Shown one piece after another: positions 46,214 to 57,229 of a DNA stretch of 64,000 bases (its first letter is position 1; each line of letters opens with the position of its first letter). The stretch is from Galerina marginata. Lineage: Eukaryota > Basidiomycota > Agaricomycetes > Agaricales > Galerinaceae. Position numbers and translations under genes: made by a program. The DNA is taken from contig JAECYW010000006.1 of assembly GCA_023014335.1 (NCBI GenBank), forward strand, positions 2,108,001 through 2,172,000, in the 5' to 3' direction. A model generated the notes under the pieces. The model saw nothing but the letters and a program-made list of their open reading frames with translations, had not been told where the DNA came from and made no database searches.

Positions 46214-48384
46214 TTTGTGACTTTAAGTAGCACTTGTGGCCGTATTTAAATGCAGAGGTAGCTTCTATACAAGCGGGCAATAAATGCGATCAAGTGTTGG
46301 TCTGAATTATAGTGGGCATCCGTCCATTTTAGAACCTATAACGGTGCAAGGCATGTGCTGTGCACGCGAACAATTCTGCATTTGGTTTCATCCAATCGGC
46401 TGGTTCGAAGTGGCTGATTCGATCAAATGTCAAAAGGTATGTTAGCTCCATATTGATTTGTTGCCCTTCATTCAAAGCCTTATCAAACATTTATTTAGCA
46501 TGAGCCAAGGGTTAGATTAGAGAAACACACAGTTTAGGCATACTTGTATGGGTCACAGGTTAGGATACTACATAGGGCTGCGCACTGGCTGTATTTCAGT
46601 TACAGCCGTCAAACTTTTGGGTCAAACGGTTTGGATACCGAGTATTACCGACACAACCGTCCCATTTTCACTTGACCGCCAAATCCAAATGGGTCTGTTC
46701 ACAACAGCCCTCGCGCCCCTCTGATGATGCTCGCGGGATTTAAATTGCATGTTAGTCAACTCATCCACCAGACTTTGAGACCAAATTTCACTGTTTAATT
46801 GCTTAATTTGGACATTTTCCCATAGACCTGTATGATGGCCATTACAGCCGTAAATTGACGGGTGACAACAGCATGTCACTCGTTGTCTGATGGGCTGTCT
46901 TTGTGTGCGCTTGAGGCGCCAACGGGATGGGCATTTACCTGTAAGACCCATCTGTAGGTGGAGAAGGTGAATCTATGTCACTGGGCAAAGTGTAACGGAT
47001 CAGTACTCGCGGAGCTTCAGCGAACTCGGCAATCACTTCTTTTTGATATGAGGACGACCCGGCGGAAGCTCACTAAAAGCTATCTATTTAATCCAGTCGT
47101 AATTTGCGGAAGCTTGCGCAGGTATAGAAGTTGCTGTCTGGTGGTTGAGTCAGACATGTAACAAGGGGGATTAGATTTTCACCTGTATTATCTCGACTGG
47201 TTCCTCTGCGCTCTGCAAACTCAAATAGCAAAAGGACATTTGAGGATCTTTGACATTTCTAGAGGTACACATTGAGAGTCCGGATACAAAGGGCACCTGG
47301 AGAAGGTCTGTACGAAAGTCCGGATACAAACAGCCTCGGAGAGCTGGAAAAAGCCCGGACACGGACCTCTGGCCACAAAACATAGCTCGAGACAGAAAGG
47401 AGTGCTAGAAACAACGTAAGCCAGTGAGTCCTACGAAAAGATTCAGTTCTCATTTCGCAGCCTCTTCTGGCCAAGCGGTAACTCGGCAAATAACAAACTG
47501 CGTTTTTTGGGGTGCCATTAGTTACGTCGTTCTCTGCCTTGAGCATCATGGCTCCCCTGTCTAGGCTTGCTCGGATATATCACGGATGTGGTCAGCTTTG
47601 AGAAACCGTTAGAGGAGAAGGGCTACACATGTGGAAACATTAGAAGAATAAACACCACGGAGACAGCCTGATAAGTGACTTGGAAGCAGCCATGGGAGGC
47701 TCAGTGGATAAGTATGCACAGTCGAGTCCGCACTCGCTGAGGTACAACGAGCCTAGATCATACAGCTCCTGAAATTTGAACACCAAGTCATTCTCGCATT
47801 CCTCAGTCACTGCACAACAGAGACTATCGCAGATATGAGCCTAATCAAGACAAATGAGCGACAATTCGTGGAAAGAGACGGCTAGAGCTAGGAGTGCAAG
47901 ATGGATTCCTTTTGGCGTTAGATCAGAACTGAGGTGCCTCCACGGAATGATGGGGTAAATCAAGGGGTGTTCGTGTACGGTCCCTGTTGCTTCGAACTCG
48001 GACAGGTGGACGCTCAGATGGTGGGGTCTCAGGATGAGCAGAAGACCTCAGGAATATACGCCCGGACAGAGTGGTCAAGATATATCTTTCCTAAGTTACA
48101 GCAGGACACGCGACATGTGGGGCACTGAGCTCTTCGAGGACAGTTTGCAGTCCTCGCTCTGTGGTCAAGTCATTCGTCGCCTCTTTCGATGACTTGTTGA
48201 AGAGACTTCCCGATGGTCGAGTAAGTATACGCGCTTACAGCGTTGGCGAGGTTTCGAAGTCTTTCAGGACCCCGAGTGGCAACGACTTTGGATGTCATTC
48301 TAGCGGATTGTGGTCAAAGTCAAGGTTGAGGTCGACGACCAATCGATGAAAAAAAAGAAAAGAAAAAAAAGAGAAAAAAGAAAG
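46214..48384. other. Intergenic, nothing recognised except a short direct repeat
   Basis: Upstream region of the TEA gene at the left, then sequence without a supported gene. AGTCCGGATACAAA occurs twice, near 47277 and 47319, with related CCCGGACACGGACC at 47356. The frames here carry no motif. Confidence 0.4.
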
Positions 48385-49147
48385 AGAGAGAACATGTAGA
48401 CAAAGAAATATTCGTAGCGGTCAACGATTCTGAGAAATGAGTGTACAACAAGTAAAACAGATTTGAATCTAAGAATTCATCTAAATTCTGATAGTCAGCA
48501 CCGAAGAAGCCCATAGGGTTGTAGTACAAAGTCACGAAGCGTTCACCTCTCTCGCACTTGCCCGGCGGTAGCTGGAAAATCATTGATACCTCAGTGAGAT
48601 CAAAACGGCGATGATAACTTTGTTTATTCATTGTCAGTGGGTTATGCAGAGTAATTGAAGAAGATTGACTTACTGAACTAGTTCTCGATGACAATGGTGA
48701 TAACCACAGCGCTGATGGAAGGCAGGGATAACAGGGGGGAAATGCCAGCTTGGGAGATAGAAAGTTAGAATCCAGGAACACATTCGGAGGGTACCTGGTG
48801 GACGAGAGGATTGACTTCCAAAAAGAGCGCTAGAAAAAATTTGTCTTGTCAGGGAAACGATCAATAATTCCTTAGTGTCCATACCCTTACCAAACACGCC
48901 GAGAATTCGACCTGCGGGCTGCAAGATGATAAATCATGAGCGTCAGTCAAACAGTGAGTTTAGACAATGCGATTACCATGCTATCGAAGAAGGTCGTAGT
49001 AGATGGAAGATGTGCGTGTTCGCATCGCGATGGAGATTCCGCGAGACGAATAAGTCCGTGGTGCAACCACTGTTTCTCTTGATAAGAATCGGTCAGGACA
49101 ACGCCAAAAAAGAAGTAGAGGGCGATGTAGTAGATGTAGGTGTACAC
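48385..49147 (-). pseudogene. Remnant of an ABC transporter (ABCC/MRP type) membrane domain
   Basis: Exon 49147-48977 ends TTTFFDSM and joins in frame to an exon at 48918 that starts PAGRILGVFGKGMDTKE. Together they match the FFDxxPxGRILxxFxKDxDxxD signature of the second membrane domain of ABCC transporters. Further down come VVITIVIE (cf. a membrane strand) and NLDEFLDSN with LYTHFSESLT, which match the RLDxLxRSxLYxHFxESLxGLxTI segment of the family. Between these pieces the frame is broken by stops and shifts. No nucleotide-binding domain (Walker A, LSGGQ) follows. It is a decayed piece of a transporter gene, not a working one. Confidence 0.55.
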
Positions 49148-50380
49148 CTGCGGACGGTAGCCAGCATGAGCGCAAAATACAGGGGTGTGCGTGTTGTGGT
49201 GTAGGACGGAGGAGACATTCGTAGTGATAAAATGCGATGGAGTTGGGTGTACGCTCGGGCATGGTCGCTTCTACGCCAGTGGTATGACATCCCAGCGGAG
49301 GGGTGGACACAACGTGAACATGCCGCAGTCATGATCTGTCGCTATCACGATTCACGAGAGAGGTGGGTGGGCACGCTCACCACCAGCGTGTCATTGCGGA
49401 CCCGTCACCTTCTTGGACAATGTAACAAAGTGGCACAGGCTTCGTAACAACGTCATTGTGTTACAACACCCTACACCCGCTGTGGTGGGTCTCCGCTTTG
49501 ATATACCTTCCGAAAAGATCACGGTTGAGGGGGGTGGTAGGCGGTAGATATGCAACGACCCGTGTGCGGTCGTAATGGCCGCTGTATCGACATGGTGGAT
49601 TTCTGCGTCAATTTTGAAACGACGTGGTGATATTCGAAATGTCATACCGTGTGCGTGACATACACCGACGTGGTTAAATCTGAGTCGATGTGGAGCATCA
49701 AGCTTTCAAGCGTAAAGGGCATCGCAGACGATGGGTAGATTTGCCCATCATCTGTGTCCTTGATCTGATTTGGCGCAAAAGTGCGGCGGAGCGGGGAGGC
49801 AAACGCCTGACTGGCTTTGGAAGTGGAAGGGTGTCAGAAATTAGGTGCACGCACAGCAAGATTGTTTTTTCGCAACGTACCTGGTGTATCCCCCACTTCA
49901 TGCTCAGATTTACGGTCAACATGAGAGAGACAGGGCACTCGGAAGGTTGCAGGGAGAGGAGTGATAGTGGTGGACCGTGGACGACGAACGATGAGAGCCG
50001 GAGGACGTGGCGCACCACAGTTGTGGGAAATCACATCATATTATTACGTAAGGCTATTGTATCATCGAAATTCCCGCGGCCAATTTATTGAGATTAATAT
50101 TGGAGAACTGATAAAGTTGTCCAAGGAGAATCTAGAACACAGGATTCAGAGAAGTGAGGTGTAGGTAACGGATACTTGACGCCGTAGTTTTACAGACGCC
50201 AACTCCTATCATGTATTTCGCGAGTAAGGTATGTGTCCTTTGAATGTCCTGGCCGGATCGCAATGAAATTTGACTCGAGTGAGCACATTTTAAACATATT
50301 TAAACCTGCAACAGACGGACATTCTTGTATGATTTTATGGCAGTAATAGTATGTCGTTGCATGTGCTACTCGGATTTTTA
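49148..50380. other. Intergenic, nothing recognised
   Basis: May contain further decayed pieces of the ABC transporter gene at the left (upstream side), but no motif supports them. It includes the 3' flank of the first F-box/NTase-like gene. Confidence 0.35.
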
Positions 50381-51495
50381 TTAACGTAATCGGCAAGTAT
50401 GGATATCAAACGAGTCCCGGTATGGCATGTAGTTAGGGCACTTGGGGTTGACGCATCGAAGGGTGATCCTCCACTTGTAGGAAATAGCACCTAATTCGTC
50501 CTCGGGTGTAAGGTCATTTGTGGGTCCAGTTATGCCTCCCCAGCTGTATATACCAACTCCTGGAAGATTTTTTGTCCTCATCCACACCCCTGTGCAGCTA
50601 CCACCACTGCACGGCTTTGTCCAAATTTTGACTGTGCCGGCCCAATGGAAACTTATACCCCGATCGAATAGAACCGTGTTTGTCGATGTCAGAGAATCGT
50701 TGGTACTGCATGCTAATGCAACGCGGTCTGCGAATAAACCGGGAAGAAAGCAATATATGCGCCGTATTGTGACCACATTTAGCATGGAGGTCATGTCGCC
50801 GGAAATGATGACAGGAATGATGGACGTTGTTCGACTTTGAGAAACGGTAATAAATTGTTTCTTGGAAACGTCGTTAGTAAATTTTACTTCGTTGGAATAA
50901 AATTTTAAAACCTACCGCCCGTTCAAAAATAATCACTCTTTTGCAAGTATATTTGTTGCTACCGATGCTATTTCGGTAGCTGACCCGTGAATAGTTCATT
51001 CCTAACAGAAATAAAAACCAATGCCAGAGGTGGTTGCCCCCGCTCGGTATTGCAATGTTGAGGTCCTGTATTGGTCTCGGTAGCCCACCGTACTCGTCCG
51101 CGGTCATTGTCGACCAGGCAAGAGAGCCAGTAATACCGCCTTTAGTTTGACCGAGTAAGCGAAACAATTCGTCGAAGTCGCGGTCAGGATTCGACAGAAA
51201 TGGCCAGATTAAGAGTCTTATCCTCTGGCGTATTATATCATCTACAATCCTTCGTCCATTTCGACCCGTTTTTCCGAAGTCTGATAGCGTTTTCCAGGGT
51301 AGATTTGATACGATGAGATTGACCAGTTCGGGTGCTATTGATATTTTACGTGGAAAATAGCGTGCGTTTGACCCAGGTGTGTGATGAGCCGCATTATTTG
51401 TAGACGTGAGTCTGTGTATGTCTATATATAATTGGGGCATATCAGTCGAGTATAAACTGCAGTTTTTGACACAAGGGATAAGTACCGATTTCCAT
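50381..51495 (-). CDS. F-box-like / nucleotidyltransferase-like protein, paralogue 1 of a tandem trio
   Basis: Three exons (51495-51486, 51421-50916, 50860-50381) encode 331 residues. Exon 1 is only 10 nt (ATG, two codons and one base). Residues about 30-75 are F-box-like (PELVNLIVSNLPWKTLSDFG, RRIVDDIIRQRIRLLIWPF). The core GGITGSLAWS, then QDLNIAIPSGG, resembles the hG[GS]...DhDh motif of nucleotidyltransferase folds; the second Asp is Asn here, so activity is doubtful. The C-terminal half has RIYCFLPGLFADR, a TGVWMRTKNLPGVGIYSWGG segment and a Cys pair in CVNPKCPNYM. The same plan and intron positions occur in the next two genes on the same strand. I know no function; nucleotidyltransferase-like is inference from the motif. 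Confidence 0.65.
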
Positions 51496-52284
51496 AGTGG
51501 TTGGCGTGATGGTGACTGGGCGATAACTGCGTAAAGATTTCCTCCAACTTATAGCTTATAGCGCATGGACGCCTCGCGGACTGGTCTGGTAAAGTCAGAT
51601 AAACGGTTCGTTGAATATTCTATGTCGTCCTAGATTATTTAGATCGCACGCTAATGGACCCTTCTTTTAAAAGTAGGAAGGGCATCAACTACCAGTCAAC
51701 TGGTTTGACAGATCCAAGATTCAACCAAAAATGGATAGGCCATTGCCATAATAGGAAAAGTTATGTTCCGTAGTAAGCGGTCATGCACTTTTTCTGTTAT
51801 GTGTTGAAGTACATTGCTTTAAGCGATCTGCAAAATCAGGCTACTTTTCTGGTGATTTATGGCTATTAGGTGCATGTGGAGTAGACTAACATTTAGTGAA
51901 ACTCGTGGCTAGTCTGATGCGAATCAAATGCTAGTTCGGTGTCTTGAACAGGTTTTCGAATAAACATAATTTAATTTTTGTATTGCTGCTCTAAAACTTC
52001 TATGGATAGATCGGCAGTGCTTCTAATTTTACATTCTAAAGTTACACTCTAGCGGAAAGAGTTGGATCTGGTGTGTTGCATTAAATCTCAACGTCGGTTG
52101 TCGACAATTTCCTTCTTTCTATGTAGCCGGGACGTTAATCTAACTATAATTTAAAAGGTTACACTTTTACACGCAGAGTTCTGTTGGATAACCAGTAATC
52201 CGCTAACCTAGGTGGTTCTCTTATGACAAACTTGATATACCTGCTTCGTAGGTAATAAGTTCAATTTTGGTTAGGACATGCATA
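51496..52284. other. Spacer between paralogues 1 and 2
   Basis: AT-rich; upstream region of paralogue 1 and 3' flank of paralogue 2. No gene or repeat is recognised. Confidence 0.4.
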
Positions 52285-53404
52285 CTAGTTTAAGCGTGAA
52301 TGAAGTATGTCGTACATCTCCGGTCGTACCATGTAATCTGCGCAGTTTATGTTGTTGCAGAAGTACCCTATTCTCCACTTGAAGTTTCCGCCACCAAGTT
52401 CCTCTTCGTAGGTTGGAATACGTAAGCCTCTTTCTTCGACGTCCGTCTGCAGTCCGCCCCATCGGGCTATGCCTACGCCCTTGAAATCTTTAGTTCGCCT
52501 CCACCTTCCTGTACATTCTTCTTTGCACGGTTCCTTCCCTCGTAAAACCGACAAGTCCGGCTCCAAACATATACCACGCTCTTCAAGATGTCGAAGCATC
52601 GTCCTTCTGACCACGGAGTTGAGGCATTTTACTGAACGTCGTTTTGCGAAAAGACTCGGGTGAAAACTGTAAATGCGCCAGTAGGTAACAACGCTCATCA
52701 TGGACGTCAAGCGAGATGATACTACGACGGATAATATAGAGTTGGATGTGCTCTCGGCCACGGTAATGAATGTTCTCTGAATGCAAGATTTAGTTTGAAC
52801 TAGGAGAAGTTCGTTCAGAACTTACTGGAGATTCAAACATCAATGTACGATTACTTGTCATTCTTTGGTTGTTTTCGCTGTGGTCATATGACGTTTCATC
52901 GTAGCCAATATCAGTTAGGAAACGGAACCATGTCCAAAGCTGTCCGCTTGGGACCACAATATTGAGGTCAGTTAACCCTTTGGGCCCGTTCCGTTCGTCG
53001 TTCGAGGACATAACAGACCATGCTAGTGATCCTGTGATACCGGCCTTGGATTCGCGAAGTAACTGAAAGAAGGCAAGGAGATCGTTAACTGGGTCTGGCA
53101 TGAATGGCTCGACCAACGCAATGATTCTTTTGCTAACTATGCGCTGTACCACGTATTGAGCGTATTTGCTCGAGTTTCCAAGGTTGACTAGGCTTGCCCA
53201 AGAAAGCCTTGTTACGATGTTCAAGAATAGCTTTGGGGTTTCGAACACCGTGCGATTAAAATTGAATATATGGGCAGTCGATGAGGCTACCGGTTTTGTT
53301 TGGATGGATTCCGAGGAAGGATCAGAGTTTTTCTGTGGGTCTTGTTGTTTTTGCTATCAGCAATATGGCAGTCTTGGATCTTCTGAGTGCTTACCGTCTA
53401 TCAT
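52285..53404 (-). CDS. F-box-like / nucleotidyltransferase-like protein, paralogue 2
   Basis: Three exons (53404-53395, 53340-52826, 52776-52285) give 338 residues. The 10-nt first exon (ATG ATA GAC G) and the position of the second intron (after FESP, phase 0) match the neighbours. The N-terminal region after the first codons is polar (DPQKNSDPSSESIQTKP), then LFLNIVTRLSWASLVNLGNS is F-box-like. The NTase-like core is GITGSLAWSV and LTDLNIVVPSGQ. The C-terminal domain reads FHPSLFAKRRSVKC, CTGRWRRTKDFKGVGIARWGG and CNNINCADYM. The acceptor CAACAAG/ACC was chosen because the nearer TAG acceptor breaks the frame. Function is unknown. Confidence 0.65.
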
Positions 53405-53854
53405 GGTTCTTGTGGATTTCTGCCCGACGGTCGATGGAATATTGAATGTCAGGATTTTGATGCTAGATTTATACATTTTCGATGCAGGCTTATGACTTCC
53501 TAACACGTAGAATTTGAAATAGCATGTAATCTTGTCAGTTAAATGCGGAGATGCTGGCTGACAGCAGGATGTTAGTGGCCCTCTAGTTGTGGCGCGTCTG
53601 GAGCTCTAAGTCATAGGTTATTGCAAATTTCAAGCGCTCTGTAATAGCTCTCATAAAAAGTGTCATACCGGCGGCTCTTGACATCTGATCGGTCAATGTT
53701 CTGAAAGCGGTTTTGTTGAGTCCTTATTTGGACATTTACCCGATCAGATTGATGACTGGCATTTTTTATAGTTCAAACGTGATATTTAATTGTTGGGTTC
53801 TATGTACTATCAAACTATGTCCTTGGACTCAGGTGACGGCGTGTTGTGTTCTCA
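53405..53854. other. Spacer between paralogues 2 and 3
   Basis: AT-rich, with no gene or repeat recognised. Confidence 0.4.
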
Positions 53855-54974
53855 TTACTCCAGCCTGATCCGAAAAATATCGTAAGTATCCCATCGATGC
53901 ATGAAGTTTGGACATTGGTCGTTTATGCAGGAGTAGCCGATTCTCCATTTGTAGTTTGTGCGACCTAACTCCTCGGTTGGTGAAGGTATTTTTGAGGCCT
54001 TAATTTCCGAGTGACCGGACATACCTCCCCAGGTAAATATTCCTACTCCCGACAGGTCTTTAGTGCGTCTCCATATTCCGCAGCAGGAGGCTCCACATGG
54101 ACCCGGAGTTGGTGTGCTACTCGACCATTCCAATGTGATTCCGCGTGCGTTCAATGTCGCGATTAACCCCGCAGTGAAGTTTTGGTTAATGCATCGAATA
54201 GCCTTTCGCTTGGCGAATAGACTCGGGAGAAAGCAGTAAATTCGGTTTGGTGTCAGAATGTTCAACATCGACGTCACTTGCGATGAGATAACGACGGGTA
54301 TAATGGATGATGAATTGCTTTCGGTAACTGTAATGGAGCTACCCTGTATTTTGTAAAAGTCAGGTGGTAGAAGTGGCTCATGGAGTGTATGCTCACACGT
54401 CTTTGGAAAATTAAAGTTCTTCTGGTTGCCGTTTCGTAGTGGTGCCTTGGACTTGAGTAGCTAATGTTCTGATATCCCATTGTTTTCAGGAGTTGTAGCC
54501 ACTGCCGTAGTCGTTCCCCGCCCCTCGGGATTGCTATATTAATATCGTTTATTTTTTGAGTTCGAGGATTGTCGCCATGCCCGGCCATCACTGTCCAGGC
54601 GAGCGATCCGATTATGCCTCCATTAGTTTGATCTACTAATCGTAAAAAGCGCGCGTAATCGTGGTCACCGTTGTGCATGAAAGGCTTTAGTAGCAGCTTG
54701 ATTCTGTCCCGAATAACACATTGGACTACATCCCGTCCGTAGTGGTTCGTATATCCGAATTCGGTGAGACTTTTCCATGGAAGGTTTATGGCTATCATCT
54801 TGATTAGCTCGGGTATATCGCATACGACCCTGCTTGACACAGATGCCCTCAATTCCGGTGGGCTTTGCAGCATTCGATGGTGTTTCGAAATATGGCTGGA
54901 GAAATAATCTGCTTCTGACATTTTTAAAGGGGGGCAGGACACAGTAGGAGATTCAGATACTTACTTTTTTCCAT
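53855..54974 (-). CDS. F-box-like / nucleotidyltransferase-like protein, paralogue 3
   Basis: Three exons (54974-54965, 54914-54397, 54343-53855) give 338 residues, with donors GTAAGT and GTGAGC. The first exon is again 10 nt (ATG GAA AAA A). The F-box-like part is IPELIKMIAINLPWKSLTEF followed by RDVVQCVIRDRIKLLLKPF. The core is GGIIGSLAWT and INDINIAIPRGG. The C-terminal domain has RIYCFLPSLFAKR, CGIWRRTKDLSGVGIFTWGG and CINDQCPNFM. Lengths of exons 2 and 3 are within 12 nt of those in the other copies, so the array arose by whole-gene duplication. An ATG at 54921 inside intron 1 is not used in this model because the splice pattern of the family favours 54974. Confidence 0.65.
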
Positions 54975-55574
54975 GGTGCTTATGGTCGATGTCATATAGA
55001 TCCTGTTGCTATATTATTTATACCTTCAGGTATATAGAAGATATGCCATGGTACTATCGCGATTAACGTTCTAGAAATCAGAAGCGATGCTAATGAGTAT
55101 ATTTTGTCTTAACGAATTTGCATCTCTCTTTATCTTATCAACGAGTAGCTCAGGACCTACAGCTACTGTGTCGGCCAATTGGAACTATGCCGATGCGGAT
55201 TGCTCGTGTCAGCCTATTTGACGAACAGAAGATCAGACAGCGTCTTTGTGGAGTCAGTAATCGGATTGTTGCTAAACTTCCGTTTTAGTGTACATTTATG
55301 GTCCAAACGCGTTAAGTCGTGGTGTCTGTATGTACGTTTCTCCATTGACAAAGTAATTTTAATTATATGGGAAGTGTAGGCGACGAGGAGCCGGAAAGTA
55401 TGATATCAAATATTTTGTTTGTCAGTGTGGAAGAGAAGCGACTGACTGGGAAGCGGATATCTGGAGATAAAATGCAGCAGACAAGGTTTAGGTAGCAGGA
55501 AAAGACGGCCTAAGTTCGAACTCGAGAAGATGGTTTTGGTGGCTGGTTGGTGTGAGCGCGCTTGGACTTTGAAC
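54975..55574. other. Spacer between paralogue 3 and the seven-helix gene
   Basis: Upstream region of paralogue 3 and 3' flank of the membrane protein gene. No gene or repeat is recognised. Confidence 0.4.
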
Positions 55575-56918
55575 CTACTGCTCGGTTGACGGCGTGAAGG
55601 TAGTATTCAGTTCTTTTACTTGGCTGACATTTTCGAGGCGAATACGTTCCGTGGTTGGTCTGGTGTCAATTACTTGTTGGACATGTTCGCGGCTCGTTTC
55701 GACAATATGGGAGATGCTCCGTTCCGGTTCCGTAGTAAATATCAACCTGTAAATCGTGACGAGTATAAAAGACTCATTGCAGACTAATAGCGCTATGGCT
55801 GCCTGGAGCGTGAATGTGTTTAGATTGCCAATGAATATATGCTACAGAGGGACTTACCATCAGGTTGACGATACATAAATGGGTCGATATGCTATATTTA
55901 GATGGAGATATCAACATCCCCCATAGTATGGCATTGGATATCGCAGTCCATGCACTGCATGAAAATGACAGTATTACGATTAGCCTTCGGATAGACCTGA
56001 ATCTCATCTTAACGACGGTTTTTAAGGATATATAGACGATAATGATATCCGCTAGAATGTCGCCTTCGGTTTTAATTTAAGGTAGGTTTTTGAGAACGTG
56101 GTTAATTCACTCACTGAGCAAAAAATATATGCCGATTGGGACCGGGATAGGACAGAAAGGCTGCTCCGATTCAATCGCCTTTTCTGATGTGTGGTGAAAG
56201 AGCAGGTCTAGAACGACGCAGTGGCTCATTCCAACGCATACTAGACAGTATGCAAACAATTTCAGTCTAAATGCAGTGGGTCCAGATGCAAGGTGCAGTC
56301 TAGCAACTCCCATGACGAGGCTTGCTCGAGATATCCTGGAAATTTGATATAGTCAGCTGTGAGGTTTAGTGGAGTAGATGACATTAACGATGAAACCACC
56401 CAGACCATAGAGTTGCAAAGTATCCGTTGACCGCTACTAGATAAATAGTTCCGTTAACGCCTTGTCCGTCGACAGAAACTGTAGACGGTTTTTATCCATT
56501 TAGTCTAGGCGTATGGAGGTGGATAAACTTGCCTAGTGATATATAGAGCCAAAAGAGAAACATATCGCAAACCGCTGAAATAGAAACTAGAAGATTATCG
56601 AGCCAGAATTTTTTCTCGCGATGGCGTTTAACTACGCGTAAGAGTGTAACGGTAAGAGCCACAATGTGGAAGGGTATTATTATGGCTAAAGGCTAGATGC
56701 ATCACTTTGGAACACTTAGCGTTTAAATGTTGACGTACCAGTCCATGTAGCGGAGATTTGGCTTGTCATCTCTCAGAGGGATAAAGCGCACTTTGTGATT
56801 GAAGAATTGGGCGACTCGGATAAACAAGAGGTTCAAAGTCTAGAGTGGTTTTAAACGGCAGTTAAATGCAGACTAACCTGTTTATAGCGTGGTTACTTGA
56901 CGGAATTGTCATGCCCAT
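55575..56918 (-). CDS. Seven-helix fungal rhodopsin-like membrane protein
   Basis: Seven exons (56918-56874, 56839-56735, 56692-56533, 56478-56406, 56335-56115, 56051-55858, 55802-55575) add up to 341 residues with a start and a stop. The pattern is that of a large uncharacterised Agaricomycete family often labelled fungal rhodopsin-like: RDDKPNLRYMDW, IIIPFHIVALTVTLLRVVKR, KKFWLDNLLVSISAVCDMFL, GYFATLW, TDIIIVYISLKTVVKM, RRLIVILSFSCSAW, HLCIVNLM and a last helix ending VTIYR, followed by a polar tail. It should sit in a membrane; no ligand is known. Intron 3 starts AG/GCAAGT, a GC-AG intron. Introns 1 and 2 keep frame only if the donor lies 4 nt downstream of the consensus site. These oddities are discussed below. 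Confidence 0.65.
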
Positions 56919-57229
56919 AGGCGGTTTGATTATGGGAGCATCAGGTACCTACAGGATTAATTAGGGAGACAAAGTCAACGTACTACGGTTTGATAAGACT
57001 TGGAGTATTCAACATGGGCCAGTGCTCAAACTATACTAAAAGGGATATAATTGAATGGCAAGGGCTCATGTTACGAAAAACTGTCGATGAAAGCAACGAG
57101 AACAATGCACAACTGACCGCAGTAAATGCAGAAGCAATATATGGCGATTTTCGGTCGGTGTTGCTACTGGCAGTCCATCAAAACATCATCCATTTATCAG
57201 AGATGGATAGTGTCTCAGAATCCTGAGGA
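56919..57229. other. Upstream region of the seven-helix gene
   Basis: A short stretch with no other gene. A 78-codon frame on the + strand at 56990-57226 has no motif and is probably chance. Confidence 0.35.

Noticed and set aside
46622..46951. 109-codon minus-strand frame
   Set aside because: Composition is uneven, no family or motif is seen and no neighbouring exon joins to it.
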